64,000 nucleotides of DNA from positions 175,651 through 239,650 of the forward strand of contig NZ_MAOE01000111.1 in assembly GCF_001884185.1 (NCBI RefSeq), given 5' to 3'. Positions within the stretch are counted from its first letter, which is position 1, and every line of letters starts with the position of its first letter. This document shows positions 21,561 through 28,547 of this stretch, in pieces. The notes beneath the pieces are model-generated. The model searched no databases. It was not told where the DNA came from and saw only the letters and a list, made by a program, of their open reading frames with translations. Made by a program: the position numbers and the translations under genes. The stretch is from Bacillus albus. Lineage in GTDB: Bacteria > Bacillota > Bacilli > Bacillales > Bacillaceae_G.

Positions 21561-22463
21561 ATGTTGACTGAGATGCATATTGCTGTCATAGGAGGAGATG
21601 CAAGACAGCTAGAAGTAATTCGCAAGCTCGTTGAATTGGATGCGAAACTTTCATTGATAGGGTTTGATCAGTTAGATCATGGCTTCACAGGGGCAGCAAA
21701 AGAAAGTATACAAAATTTAGATTTCACTTCTTTAGATGCAATTATTTTGCCAGTTGCAGGTACAAATGCTAAGGGAGAAGTAGATACTATTTTTTCAAAC
21801 GAAAAAGTTTCTATAACGAAAGAACAAATTGAAAATACACCAGAACATTTTACTATATATTCAGGTATTGGTACGCCTTACTTGGAAAATCTCGTATCTA
21901 CTACAAACCGCAAACTTATTAAATTATTTGATCGTGATGATGTGGCAATCTACAATTCTATTCCAACTGTAGAAGGTACATTAATGATGGTAATTCAACA
22001 TACCGACTATACGATTCATGGTTCTAATGTAATGGTTTTAGGATTTGGTAGAACAGGGATGAGTGTTGCCAGAGCATTTCAATCATTAGGAGCCCATGTC
22101 AAAGTTGGAGCAAGACGATCGGAACATATTGCACGTATTACAGAAATGATGTTTACTCCTTTTCATATGCAGAACATTGAGAAAGAAGTAGGGGATATCG
22201 ATATTGTCATTAATACAATTCCGCATCTCGTTGTGACAGCGAATGTCATTTCAAAAATGCCGGCTCATACGTTAGTAATTGATTTAGCCTCTAAACCAGG
22301 TGGTACCGACTTTAGATATGCGGAAAAAAGAGGAGTCAAAGCGCTATTAGCACCTGGGCTACCAGGTATTGTTGCTCCAAAAACAGCAGGACAAATTTTA
22401 GCGAATGTTCTTTCTCAGTTACTGGCAGAAGACGTAATCGCAAGAAAGGAGAATGGGGAATGA
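21561..22463 (+). CDS. dpaA: Dipicolinate synthase subunit A (SpoVFA)
   Basis: NAD(P)-binding subunit of dipicolinate synthase, which converts dihydroxytetrahydrodipicolinate to dipicolinic acid in the mother cell for spore core dehydration. It has 300 residues, the normal length. The dinucleotide-binding loop VLGFGRTGMSVARAFQ is near residue 158. Strong family landmarks are GDARQLEVIRKL, IYNSIPTVEGT and ALLAPGLPGIVAPKTAG. ATG 21561 follows GAAGGTGA by 8 bases. The stop overlaps the dpaB start (ATGA), so the two are translationally coupled. Confidence 0.97.
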   Translation: MLTEMHIAVIGGDARQLEVIRKLVELDAKLSLIGFDQLDHGFTGAAKESIQNLDFTSLDAIILPVAGTNAKGEVDTIFSNEKVSITKEQIENTPEHFTIYSGIGTPYLENLVSTTNRKLIKLFDRDDVAIYNSIPTVEGTLMMVIQHTDYTIHGSNVMVLGFGRTGMSVARAFQSLGAHVKVGARRSEHIARITEMMFTPFHMQNIEKEVGDIDIVINTIPHLVVTANVISKMPAHTLVIDLASKPGGTDFRYAEKRGVKALLAPGLPGIVAPKTAGQILANVLSQLLAEDVIARKENGE

Positions 22464-22900
22464 ATTTAAAGGGGAAAAGAATAGGGTTTGGTTTTACTGG
22501 TTCACATTGTACGTACGAAGAAGTAATGCCTCATTTAGAAAAATTAATTGCTGAGGGAGCAGAAGTACGTCCTGTTGTTTCTTACACTGTTCAATCAACA
22601 AATACGAGATTTGGAGAAGGGGCAGAGTGGATTAAAAAGATTGAAGAAGTAACAGGTTTTAAAGCGATTAATTCAATTGTTGGCGCAGAACCATTAGGAC
22701 CTAAAATTCCACTAGATTGTATGGTAATTGCACCGCTAACAGGAAATTCTATGAGTAAATTTGCAAATGCAATGACAGACTCTCCAGTATTAATGGCAGC
22801 GAAAGCGACGCTAAGAAATGGCAAGCCTGTCGTATTGGCTGTTTCGACGAATGATGCTTTAGGATTAAATGGGGTAAACCTAATTACACCAACAAGATGA
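22460..22900 (+). pseudogene. dpaB: Dipicolinate synthase subunit B, interrupted by prophage
   Basis: The flavoprotein-like subunit of dipicolinate synthase. The first ~141 residues match SpoVFB (IGFGFTGSHCTYEE, FGEGAEWIKKI, DCMVIAPLTGNSMSKFANAM, STNDALGLNG). After GVNL the frame leaves the family sequence and stops at ITPTR, giving 146 residues where about 200 are expected. The loss coincides with the prophage left end, so the 3' part should lie beyond the right end outside this window. The gene would be non-functional while the prophage is integrated and intact after precise excision. Confidence 0.93.
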
Positions 22901-22935
22901 CGACGAAGCGCGAACGCTTATATGTCGCCATCTTG
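22893..22935. promoter_or_regulatory. Inverted repeat at the prophage left junction (attL arm or bidirectional terminator)
   Basis: CAAGATGACGAC (22893-22904) and GTCGCCATCTTG (22924-22935) pair at 11 of 12 positions. Nested inside is AAGCG/CGCTT with a CGAA loop (22906-22919). The structure contains both the truncated dpaB stop (22898-22900) and the recombinase stop (22918-22920). It could be part of the recombinase-binding dyad of attL or a terminator serving the two convergent genes. The exact crossover dinucleotide cannot be fixed without attR. Confidence 0.6.
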
Positions 22936-24465
22936 AGGGAGCTTCGGGTAAAGCACAAGTTCGAAATCATCGAGCCTTTGCCACTTTTCTTTTTTATAAA
23001 CAGCCTTTTCTAAAACCGACTTTAGGAGGCTGTTTTTCTTTTTCGGATCATCTGTTTTAAAGTACAAATCAAGAACATGTTCCACTTGAGGTATTGTATC
23101 TTTCTTCACTTTTTCCTTTTTAATTTCTGTTTTAATTTCTTTCTTTAAGTTTTCCATTGTAGAAGTGATTTCATTGATACGATCGGAAACGGCTTTCGAA
23201 CGTTCTAAAAATATATCTACAGTGTAAACACCACGCTCTAATAAATCATGTAAATTATTTTTCTGTTTTTGGACATCCACTAATTCTTTCTCAAGCTTTC
23301 GTAATGCAGCTTCATTCATTTGAATCACTTGTGTCTCTTTTAATTTTTCACCTTGTTTATGTTTTTCGAAATCAGCTTTATAATTGATATACCATTCTTT
23401 TAATGCCTCGAGTAAACGCTTCTCAATTAATTCCGTATAGCTTGATTTGTTTTCACAACCACGGTGCTTACAATCCATCGTTTCCTTTCGGTTCTTCGGA
23501 TAACGTTGGACCATGCTATAACCACATTTGCTACATTTAATAATGCCAGCTAGAGGATTTCTAATACCGTTCGTATTGTAAGGAACGTGATATCTTGAGT
23601 TTAATTTTTCTTGTACTTGCTCAAACAAACTTTCAGGTATGATTGGCTCATGTTTGCCATCAGCAATAATCCAATCTGATTTATCTTGACGAGCACAACT
23701 TCTTTTTACGGCATCAGGCTGTTTTACTTCTTTTCGTTTTTGCCACGTTACTTTTCCAATGTACACATTGTTCTTTAATATATCTAAGATGCTGTAGGGG
23801 TTCCATTCATTACCTAGCTTACTTTTGTAGCCAAGATCATTTAACTTGCTTCTAATTGCATTTGCTCCCATATCCTCATGTGCATACCAATCAAATATCA
23901 TTCTTACAACTGAAGCTTCTTCTGGATTAATCGTTAAAGTACGTTCTCGCTTATTTAAGCGATGGATATCATATCCGAATGGTGCATGTGTGCCAAGATA
24001 ATTCCCAGCTTCTACACTGGCAACACGACCTCGTTGCATACGTCGTGTAATAATCTTTAACTCCTTACGGGCCATAAACGCTTCAAATTCACTGTATTCT
24101 TCATCCCACTCATCATTAAGGTCATAAGTCTTCCTAGGTGTCATAATCTTCGTATTCGAGCGTTTAAACGTCTCTAAAATGATTCCTTGTTCTTTCATAC
24201 CACCACGACCTAAACGGTCCATATCCATACAAAGAACAACATCATATTTGTTATCTTCAATTTCTTCGAGCAGCGCTAACATCTCAGGACGTTTCACTAA
24301 GCTTTCACCAGAAACGATTTCCTCACGGACAGCTAAAACATTTAAGTTCATTTCCTTGGCAATTTTCAGCAGGGTAGTTCGATGTTTTGCTAATGTTTCG
24401 CCTTCGCCGCGTGCTTCAGCTTCGAGATCAGCACGGGATTTACGTAGGTAGATTGCGGTTTTCAT
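22918..24465 (-). CDS. Large serine recombinase (prophage integrase/excisionase)
   Basis: 515-residue site-specific recombinase that would integrate and excise the prophage by a covalent serine intermediate. The N-terminal resolvase domain has the catalytic Ser10 in YLRKSRAD and the arginine stretch DRLGRGG (84-89). A recombinase domain follows (about 155-260), then a zinc ribbon with Cys 311, 314, 332 and 337, and a coiled coil (about 375-460), the standard large serine recombinase layout. ATG 24465 has GGAGG 10 bases upstream. Its 3' end abuts attL, convergent with dpaB. Excision normally needs a partner directionality factor, which I could not identify here. Confidence 0.95.
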   Translation of the reverse strand: MKTAIYLRKSRADLEAEARGEGETLAKHRTTLLKIAKEMNLNVLAVREEIVSGESLVKRPEMLALLEEIEDNKYDVVLCMDMDRLGRGGMKEQGIILETFKRSNTKIMTPRKTYDLNDEWDEEYSEFEAFMARKELKIITRRMQRGRVASVEAGNYLGTHAPFGYDIHRLNKRERTLTINPEEASVVRMIFDWYAHEDMGANAIRSKLNDLGYKSKLGNEWNPYSILDILKNNVYIGKVTWQKRKEVKQPDAVKRSCARQDKSDWIIADGKHEPIIPESLFEQVQEKLNSRYHVPYNTNGIRNPLAGIIKCSKCGYSMVQRYPKNRKETMDCKHRGCENKSSYTELIEKRLLEALKEWYINYKADFEKHKQGEKLKETQVIQMNEAALRKLEKELVDVQKQKNNLHDLLERGVYTVDIFLERSKAVSDRINEITSTMENLKKEIKTEIKKEKVKKDTIPQVEHVLDLYFKTDDPKKKNSLLKSVLEKAVYKKEKWQRLDDFELVLYPKLPQDGDI

Positions 24466-24487
24466 AGTAGTAGTACCTCCTTGTTAG

Positions 24488-24519
24488 TGATTTATTATAT
24501 ATTAAAGTTTGATAAATCA
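24488..24519 (-). promoter_or_regulatory. Dyad overlapping the probable recombinase promoter
   Basis: TGATTTAT (24488-24495) and ATAAATCA (24512-24519) form a perfect 8-bp inverted repeat, 23-55 bases upstream of the recombinase ATG. A minus-strand TATAAT lies inside it, without a good -35. A protein bound here would block or position polymerase for the recombinase gene. It differs from the repressor operators near 26300. Confidence 0.4.
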
Positions 24520-24523
24520 TGTT

Positions 24524-24547
24524 AAAAAAGCTCCTGTGAGGAGCTTT
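24524..24547 (-). terminator. Terminator of the minus-strand lysogeny operon
   Basis: On the minus strand AAAGCTCC/GGAGCTTT (8-bp perfect stem, 5-nt loop) is followed by TTTTTT. It lies 17 bases past the stop of the membrane-protein gene, separating it from the recombinase gene. Confidence 0.85.
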
Positions 24548-24563
24548 GGGAAAGGGGCTTGTT

Positions 24564-25331
24564 TTATTTGGCTTTTTTTTGATGGACTATTACACTACTA
24601 ACGTCTTTATATTCTAAATAAATTTCTGAAGAAAAATCACAAACATAAAAAATATCACTTTCACGTGAGTCTTTTGCAGTACATAAAATCCTCTTTTCGT
24701 CAATAGTATAATTGTGGATGAGTTGTATACTATCTATTTCGTCTTGTTTTAATATACGCACAGAATATTTCTTTCTTTCCAGCCACTGTATTGTTTTTAA
24801 GGGGTAAATAACATATGCGCTTATGCACAAAGGTGCCAATACACCAAATAATGATGTTTCTAACCAAGCAGCGTTTTCAATACAGAAAATAATTGTGATA
24901 TAATACCAGCCTAAGCTAGATAGAAACATATAAATAGAGAGTTTTTTTATACGTTTTTTTGCTTCTTGGGTACTATCGACATTCAATGACGTGCGTGAAA
25001 GTTGGTAAATTTTATCTATGAAAATTAAAAGAGATACTCCTGCAATTATACTAAAAGTTATATGGTGTTTAAGTAAAAAGTCAGAGTATACTTTATAAAT
25101 AAATAAGCCGGGGATAATATAAATAGATAATGTTGCTACAATTGTGAGAACACTTAAATCAATAAGTTTTATTTTTTTTTGTTGTTCTTTATTAATGAAT
25201 AACATATCAAATTCACTAGTAGCTGAAAGCAGGATAGTTCGTTGAATAATAAAGGTTATGCCACCAACAAGTGCGACTATTGCAGTAACTAATGCTGGCG
25301 ATAATTTTAGCAAGGTCTCGTTAATATCCAT
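24564..25331 (-). CDS. Multi-pass membrane protein of unknown function
   Basis: 255 residues with about five hydrophobic segments: near residues 12-32 (ALVTAIVALVGG), 58-80 (VLTIVATLSIYIIPGLF), 91-107, 131-152 and 158-177. A soluble C-terminal tail of about 70 residues follows (from PLKTIQWLERKKYS). I do not recognise a family. It lies between the ImmA-like gene and the recombinase, on the same strand, so it would be expressed in the lysogen. That position is often used by superinfection-exclusion or other lysogen-benefit genes; the role is speculation. Confidence 0.8.
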   Translation of the reverse strand: MDINETLLKLSPALVTAIVALVGGITFIIQRTILLSATSEFDMLFINKEQQKKIKLIDLSVLTIVATLSIYIIPGLFIYKVYSDFLLKHHITFSIIAGVSLLIFIDKIYQLSRTSLNVDSTQEAKKRIKKLSIYMFLSSLGWYYITIIFCIENAAWLETSLFGVLAPLCISAYVIYPLKTIQWLERKKYSVRILKQDEIDSIQLIHNYTIDEKRILCTAKDSRESDIFYVCDFSSEIYLEYKDVSSVIVHQKKAK

Positions 25332-25369
25332 ATGTAAGTAACAATTCTCCTTTATAAATTTATTTCCTA

Positions 25370-25801
25370 TTAGTTAAAGGTTTTTAAACGAGCAAACCCA
25401 CCAGGAACCCCATGAATCTCCGCAACTTCTTGAAGAGATAAACGAGTATCTTCATAAGTAGCAATCATTTCATCGGTAAGTAACATCTCTACAGCAAATG
25501 TATTTGCTTCAATTTCTAAACGATCTACTGAAAAGAAAGTTTGGTTACGCAAGAAAGGGGTGTTTGCTTTAGGATGAAGTACAGCATGACCTAATTCATG
25601 CGCACAAACAAATCGTTGCGTGGTTTCGTTGATTTGATTATTAATATGAATGAATTTAATACGTTTATAAGTGTTGTAAAAACCAAGAGTACTCCCAAGG
25701 TCTTCAAACAACACTATAATATTTTTTCGTTTAGCAATTTCAAAGGGGTTTGTTGTGCCGTGTTTTTTTACTATTTCGAGTACGTATTCTTTAATCTTCA
25801 T
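25370..25801 (-). CDS. ImmA/IrrE-type zinc metallopeptidase (anti-repressor)
   Basis: 143-residue peptidase with the zinc motif HELGH at 68-72 and a probable third ligand in RLEIEANTFAVEML (Glu near 98). In ICEBs1 and phi105 the equivalent ImmA cleaves the repressor encoded next to it to trigger induction. Here it begins 12 bases after the repressor stop, in the same operon, strongly implying that partnership. No extra domains are seen. Confidence 0.9.
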   Translation of the reverse strand: MKIKEYVLEIVKKHGTTNPFEIAKRKNIIVLFEDLGSTLGFYNTYKRIKFIHINNQINETTQRFVCAHELGHAVLHPKANTPFLRNQTFFSVDRLEIEANTFAVEMLLTDEMIATYEDTRLSLQEVAEIHGVPGGFARLKTFN

Positions 25802-25813
25802 TTTTCGCTCCGT

Positions 25814-26224
25814 TCAATCTTTTTTATACTTGTTTGGAGTGAATTTTTGTTTTGCTAATTGTTTTGCCATGCGCATTGAATTTTCAAGAGAAATACGAAT
25901 CATTTCTTTTGTATGTTCATCAATAGGTTCCCCATCAAACATTAATGCTTCTTCACTATTTTCTAATTCTTCTAATGTTCTTTCTAAATCACGTGCAATA
26001 TCGCGTTCTTCTTTTTTCGAAAGATTGTTAGACCTACCCAATAATTCGTCTGTAGATGTTTCATATAAATCAGCTAATTTTCCTAGTGTTGTTGTATCTG
26101 GGTCACGATAGTCGCGTTCATAATTTGAAAGGACAGTATTTGTAATGCCGATTTTTTCAGCGACAAACTTTTGAGACCAATTGCGTCTTTCTCTTTCTTT
26201 TTTTAATCTATAGCCTAAAGTCAT
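25814..26224 (-). CDS. CI/ImmR-like phage repressor (XRE family)
   Basis: 136 residues with an N-terminal XRE helix-turn-helix at about residues 17-37 (SQKFVAEKIGITNTVLSNYE) and an acidic helical C-terminal part for multimerisation. There is no LexA-type Ser-Lys self-cleavage domain, which fits induction by the adjacent ImmA-like peptidase rather than RecA-driven autolysis. It is transcribed divergently from the cro-like gene across four-operator control DNA. Confidence 0.92.
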   Translation of the reverse strand: MTLGYRLKKERERRNWSQKFVAEKIGITNTVLSNYERDYRDPDTTTLGKLADLYETSTDELLGRSNNLSKKEERDIARDLERTLEELENSEEALMFDGEPIDEHTKEMIRISLENSMRMAKQLAKQKFTPNKYKKD

Positions 26225-26264
26225 GGTTTATCCTTCCATCCTTCTATTTGTCTTTTCGTTAATT

Positions 26265-26379
26265 ATTTTAACAATATTTCACGTTATGTGAAACTTTATT
26301 CACTAAAAGTTAATTTTTATTGTTGACTTTCACTTTACGTGGAATTATTATTGGTACATAAGGTTCACTTTACGTGGAA
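26265..26379. promoter_or_regulatory. Lysogeny switch: divergent promoters with three repressor operators
   Basis: Three related 17-bp sites are visible: TTTCACGTTATGTGAAA (26277-26293), TTTCACTTTACGTGGAA (26328-26344) and GTTCACTTTACGTGGAA (26363-26379). The rightward promoter is TTGACT-N17-TATTAT (26323-26351), with the second site between its -35 and -10 and the third near the start point and the cro ribosome binding site. The leftward promoter is TTTCAC-N17-TAAAAT on the minus strand (26265-26293); the first site covers its -35. This explains mutual repression. A fourth site lies after the cro-like gene. Confidence 0.8.
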
Positions 26380-26394
26380 TGAGGTGATATTAAA

Positions 26395-26586
26395 ATGGAG
26401 ATTAATCAAAAGATACGAGAATTAAGAATTTCTAAAGGTATCTCACAAGTGTTTATGGCCAAAGAACTTAGTGTTTCTGTATCAGCTTATAACATGAAAG
26501 AAGCAGGGAAACGTTCGTTTAAAGTACAAGAATTAAAGTGTGTGGCAAAAGCATTAAATGAACATCCATCAATTTTTTTTGAGTAA
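26395..26586 (+). CDS. Cro-like XRE regulator
   Basis: 63 residues, essentially a single helix-turn-helix domain (ISKGISQVFMAKELSVSVSAYNMKEAG). It is transcribed divergently from the repressor, behind a strong TTGACT/TATTAT promoter and GAGGTGAT. Size, position and operators make it the Cro-type lytic-side regulator. It is flanked by operators on both sides. Confidence 0.85.
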   Translation: MEINQKIRELRISKGISQVFMAKELSVSVSAYNMKEAGKRSFKVQELKCVAKALNEHPSIFFE

Positions 26587-26589
26587 TGA

Positions 26590-26606
26590 TTACACGTAAA
26601 GTGGAA
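26590..26606. promoter_or_regulatory. Fourth repressor operator, after the cro-like gene
   Basis: TTACACGTAAAGTGGAA is, on the minus strand, TTCCACTTTACGTGTAA, close to the three sites at 26277-26379. It lies 4 bases after the cro-like stop and upstream of the early genes, so repressor could also loop to or block transcription here. Confidence 0.65.
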
Positions 26607-26641
26607 TTCGGGATAAAACTTGTATAAAAGTAGGTGATTAA

Positions 26642-26890
26642 ATGCCAACAACTAACATGGCAGTACCAACAGACCCGTCGCATAAACATATAAAAAGCAC
26701 TTCAAGAGGTGACACCATGAGCCAACAAGAAGAATATGCGGCGACTTATGAATTTGGAAAAACGAAAGTCCATGTTGTGGCTCCTGAGCCAAAATCACAA
26801 AAGGATATTGATAAAATCCGTCAAGCATATTACAAGGCTGGTTGGGCCATCATCAAAGAAATACAAGTGAAAGAAAACGTTGAGGATTAG
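26642..26890 (+). CDS. Small early phage protein, unknown
   Basis: 82 residues from ATG 26642 (behind TAGGTGAT), or 58 from ATG 26717 (behind AGAGGTGA, MSQQEEYAATYEFG). The second start looks at least as good and removes a low-complexity Thr/Ser/Pro-rich leader. The core ends KAGWAIIKEIQVKENVED and is hydrophilic with no membrane segment. No family recognised. It is the first early gene after the fourth operator. Confidence 0.7.
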   Translation: MPTTNMAVPTDPSHKHIKSTSRGDTMSQQEEYAATYEFGKTKVHVVAPEPKSQKDIDKIRQAYYKAGWAIIKEIQVKENVED

Positions 26891-26980
26891 TTCCTCTCTT
26901 TTTATACGAAAAGTAGACAAGTTACATATGTACTAAGTTCATTGTAACCATTTGAAAACTAAATATGGAGGCGAACAGAT

Positions 26981-27568
26981 ATGGGAACAAGCATATACTG
27001 CAATTCAGCGATAGGAGAATTATTACAGAATGCTAGAGAATGTTGTGACAATGTTCAGCTGAAAACGAAGAAAGGGCTATCTAAGTACCTTGGTATTACA
27101 CATGAAAGACTAACCCGTATTGAATCTGGACTTTCTAAACCAGAATTTGAACTTGCGATGGATTGGTGCCATGCAACAGGAGCAAAGTTAAATCAACAAG
27201 CAATCAAACATATTTATGGTGTTGGGTTACCGCCTACAGATCCACGCTTAACTCAAGATGTTAATTTACAATTGATGAACTACATTAAACAGGCTGAAGA
27301 GGGGATTGCGGCAGCTAAAGAAATTATGAATCTACAAGTTACAACAAGGTCATGGAAGCATGATGAAAAAAAGAAACATGAATACGCAGTTCATGCAAAA
27401 GAAATCTTTGATACAATCCAAGCTACTCAGTGTGTAGTACAAGCTCTTGAGCAAGTTCATTTTGGCATTATGGAACAAATACAAAGAAGTTGGTTGCAAA
27501 AGGCTATGGCGGAAAACGTTATTATTCAATCGGTGGATAGCTTAATGAATTTAACAAGGGTGCTGTAG
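26981..27568 (+). CDS. Phage protein with N-terminal helix-turn-helix
   Basis: 195 residues. Residues about 30-66 resemble an XRE-type DNA-binding fold (KGLSKYLGITHERLTRIESG, then ELAMDWCHATGAK). The rest is alpha-helical with no recognised motif. ATG 26981 follows TGGAGGCGA. As an early gene after cro it may be a regulator, though it could instead be a replication accessory protein. Confidence 0.75.
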   Translation: MGTSIYCNSAIGELLQNARECCDNVQLKTKKGLSKYLGITHERLTRIESGLSKPEFELAMDWCHATGAKLNQQAIKHIYGVGLPPTDPRLTQDVNLQLMNYIKQAEEGIAAAKEIMNLQVTTRSWKHDEKKKHEYAVHAKEIFDTIQATQCVVQALEQVHFGIMEQIQRSWLQKAMAENVIIQSVDSLMNLTRVL

Positions 27569-27581
27569 AGGAGGAAAGAAA

Positions 27582-27803
27582 ATGACAGTAGATTATAAGA
27601 AACCGAGTCTAAGAGAATACAAGGAATTAATTCGATATGATGCAAAACTAACTGGTGAAATTAAAATAGCAGAATTACTTAATGAGGATTCAAAAACAGC
27701 TGAGTTAAAGCAAGAGAAGAAATTGTTGGGGATTCGAATCAAAATTATTGAAGCATCATTTATTTTGAAACATAAATGGGCAAATAAAAAAGCTACCGCC
27801 TAG
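27582..27803 (+). CDS. Small phage protein, unknown
   Basis: 73 residues, Lys/Glu-rich and probably helical (KLTGEIKIAELLNEDSKTAELK). It starts 13 bases after the previous gene behind GAGGAGG, so it is cotranscribed. No motif recognised. The stop is enclosed by a hairpin AGCTAC/GTAGCT (27791-27796 with 27810-27815). Confidence 0.7.
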   Translation: MTVDYKKPSLREYKELIRYDAKLTGEIKIAELLNEDSKTAELKQEKKLLGIRIKIIEASFILKHKWANKKATA

Positions 27804-27860
27804 ACAACAGTAGCTCTAAAAAATATCGTAAAGCAATTATAACATTATATAAATCATTTG

Positions 27861-27956
27861 GACAAGCCACTGTGCTTGTCGTTATGACCAGAAAGGGATT
27901 GTTCCTCCCATACCTCTACAATGTACCTTTCTGGTTGTAACGATGCGTACAGCATC
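27861..27956 (+). ncRNA. Candidate structured RNA: three consecutive stem-loops
   Basis: The 180-base gap 27804-27983 holds three stems in a row. GACAAGC/GCTTGTC is at 27861-27880. A 16-position stem (27881-27896 with 27926-27941, 14 of 16 paired) contains an inner stem ATTGT/ACAAT and a 15-nt pyrimidine-rich apical loop, TCCTCCCATACCTCT. GATGC/GCATC is at 27942-27956. The C-rich loop is complementary to ribosome-binding-site sequence, as in several Gram-positive regulatory RNAs. No T-run follows, so it may be a processed leader of the next gene rather than a free RNA. Confidence 0.5.
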
Positions 27957-27983
27957 AATTTAATTAGAAAGGAGATGTAATCC

Positions 27984-28268
27984 ATGAACGATAAAAACAA
28001 CCGTCTTCATGATCTTGTTCTTCCTGGAGATTTTTCATTTGCGAATAAACTTCGTAACTGTATGAGTGAATGTATTTATAACATGTTTAACGCAGAATCA
28101 ACCGAAGAATCAAATCACTGGGAAGAAGAGCTGGAGCGATGTATAAGGGAATTTAAAATGCTTCGTGATACAAAAGAGGAACATGAGGCATCTATGAGTT
28201 ATCGTGTAGTGATTAAAGATTTAAGAGCAAGAGGAGTTAACGTCTCATTAGTAACACGTAGAAAATAA
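27984..28268 (+). CDS. Small phage protein, unknown
   Basis: 94 residues, with a cluster of Cys/Met (KLRNCMSECIYNMF) followed by an acidic helix (ESNHWEEELERCIREF). ATG 27984 follows AAAGGAGATG, a strong ribosome binding site just after the structured RNA at 27861-27956. No family recognised; its expression could be controlled by that structure. A perfect 8-bp hairpin CTATCACT/AGTGATAG follows at 28275-28296. Confidence 0.75.
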   Translation: MNDKNNRLHDLVLPGDFSFANKLRNCMSECIYNMFNAESTEESNHWEEELERCIREFKMLRDTKEEHEASMSYRVVIKDLRARGVNVSLVTRRK

Positions 28269-28274
28269 AAAGAT

Positions 28275-28296
28275 CTATCACTTGGCAGAGTGATAG
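28275..28296 (+). terminator. Hairpin, possible weak terminator or processing site
   Basis: CTATCACT/AGTGATAG is a perfect 8-bp stem with a 6-nt loop, just after the preceding stop. No T-run follows, so it may protect or process mRNA rather than end it. Confidence 0.4.
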
Positions 28297-28369
28297 ACAA
28301 ACGGTCTTGCAAAAGATCTTGGGATTAATTATATCAAATTAGCATTCGTATAACAACGGAGTGTGCTAC

Positions 28370-28546
28370 ATGCTTTTAGACAAATCGTTACATAGAGTGT
28401 TGCTGAACCCTAAAGTGTTTCAACAAGCAACATCAGAGCAACACCTAATTTACTTAGTAAAACAATATCTCAAAATAGGATACAAGAATTATCGCTTATT
28501 ACGTGTAGAGGACGGATTCGCGATATGTAAACGGGAGGATGAATAA
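28370..28546 (+). CDS. Small phage protein, unknown
   Basis: 58 residues from ATG 28370, 8 bases after CGGAG; an in-frame GTG at 28361 overlaps the ribosome binding site. The sequence reads LDKSLHRVLLNPKVFQQA then KQYLKIGYKNYRLLRVEDGF, a compact alpha/beta pattern. It precedes and nearly touches the DnaD-like gene (2-base gap), so it is probably cotranslated with the replication genes. Confidence 0.7.
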   Translation: MLLDKSLHRVLLNPKVFQQATSEQHLIYLVKQYLKIGYKNYRLLRVEDGFAICKREDE

Positions 28547-28547
28547 T

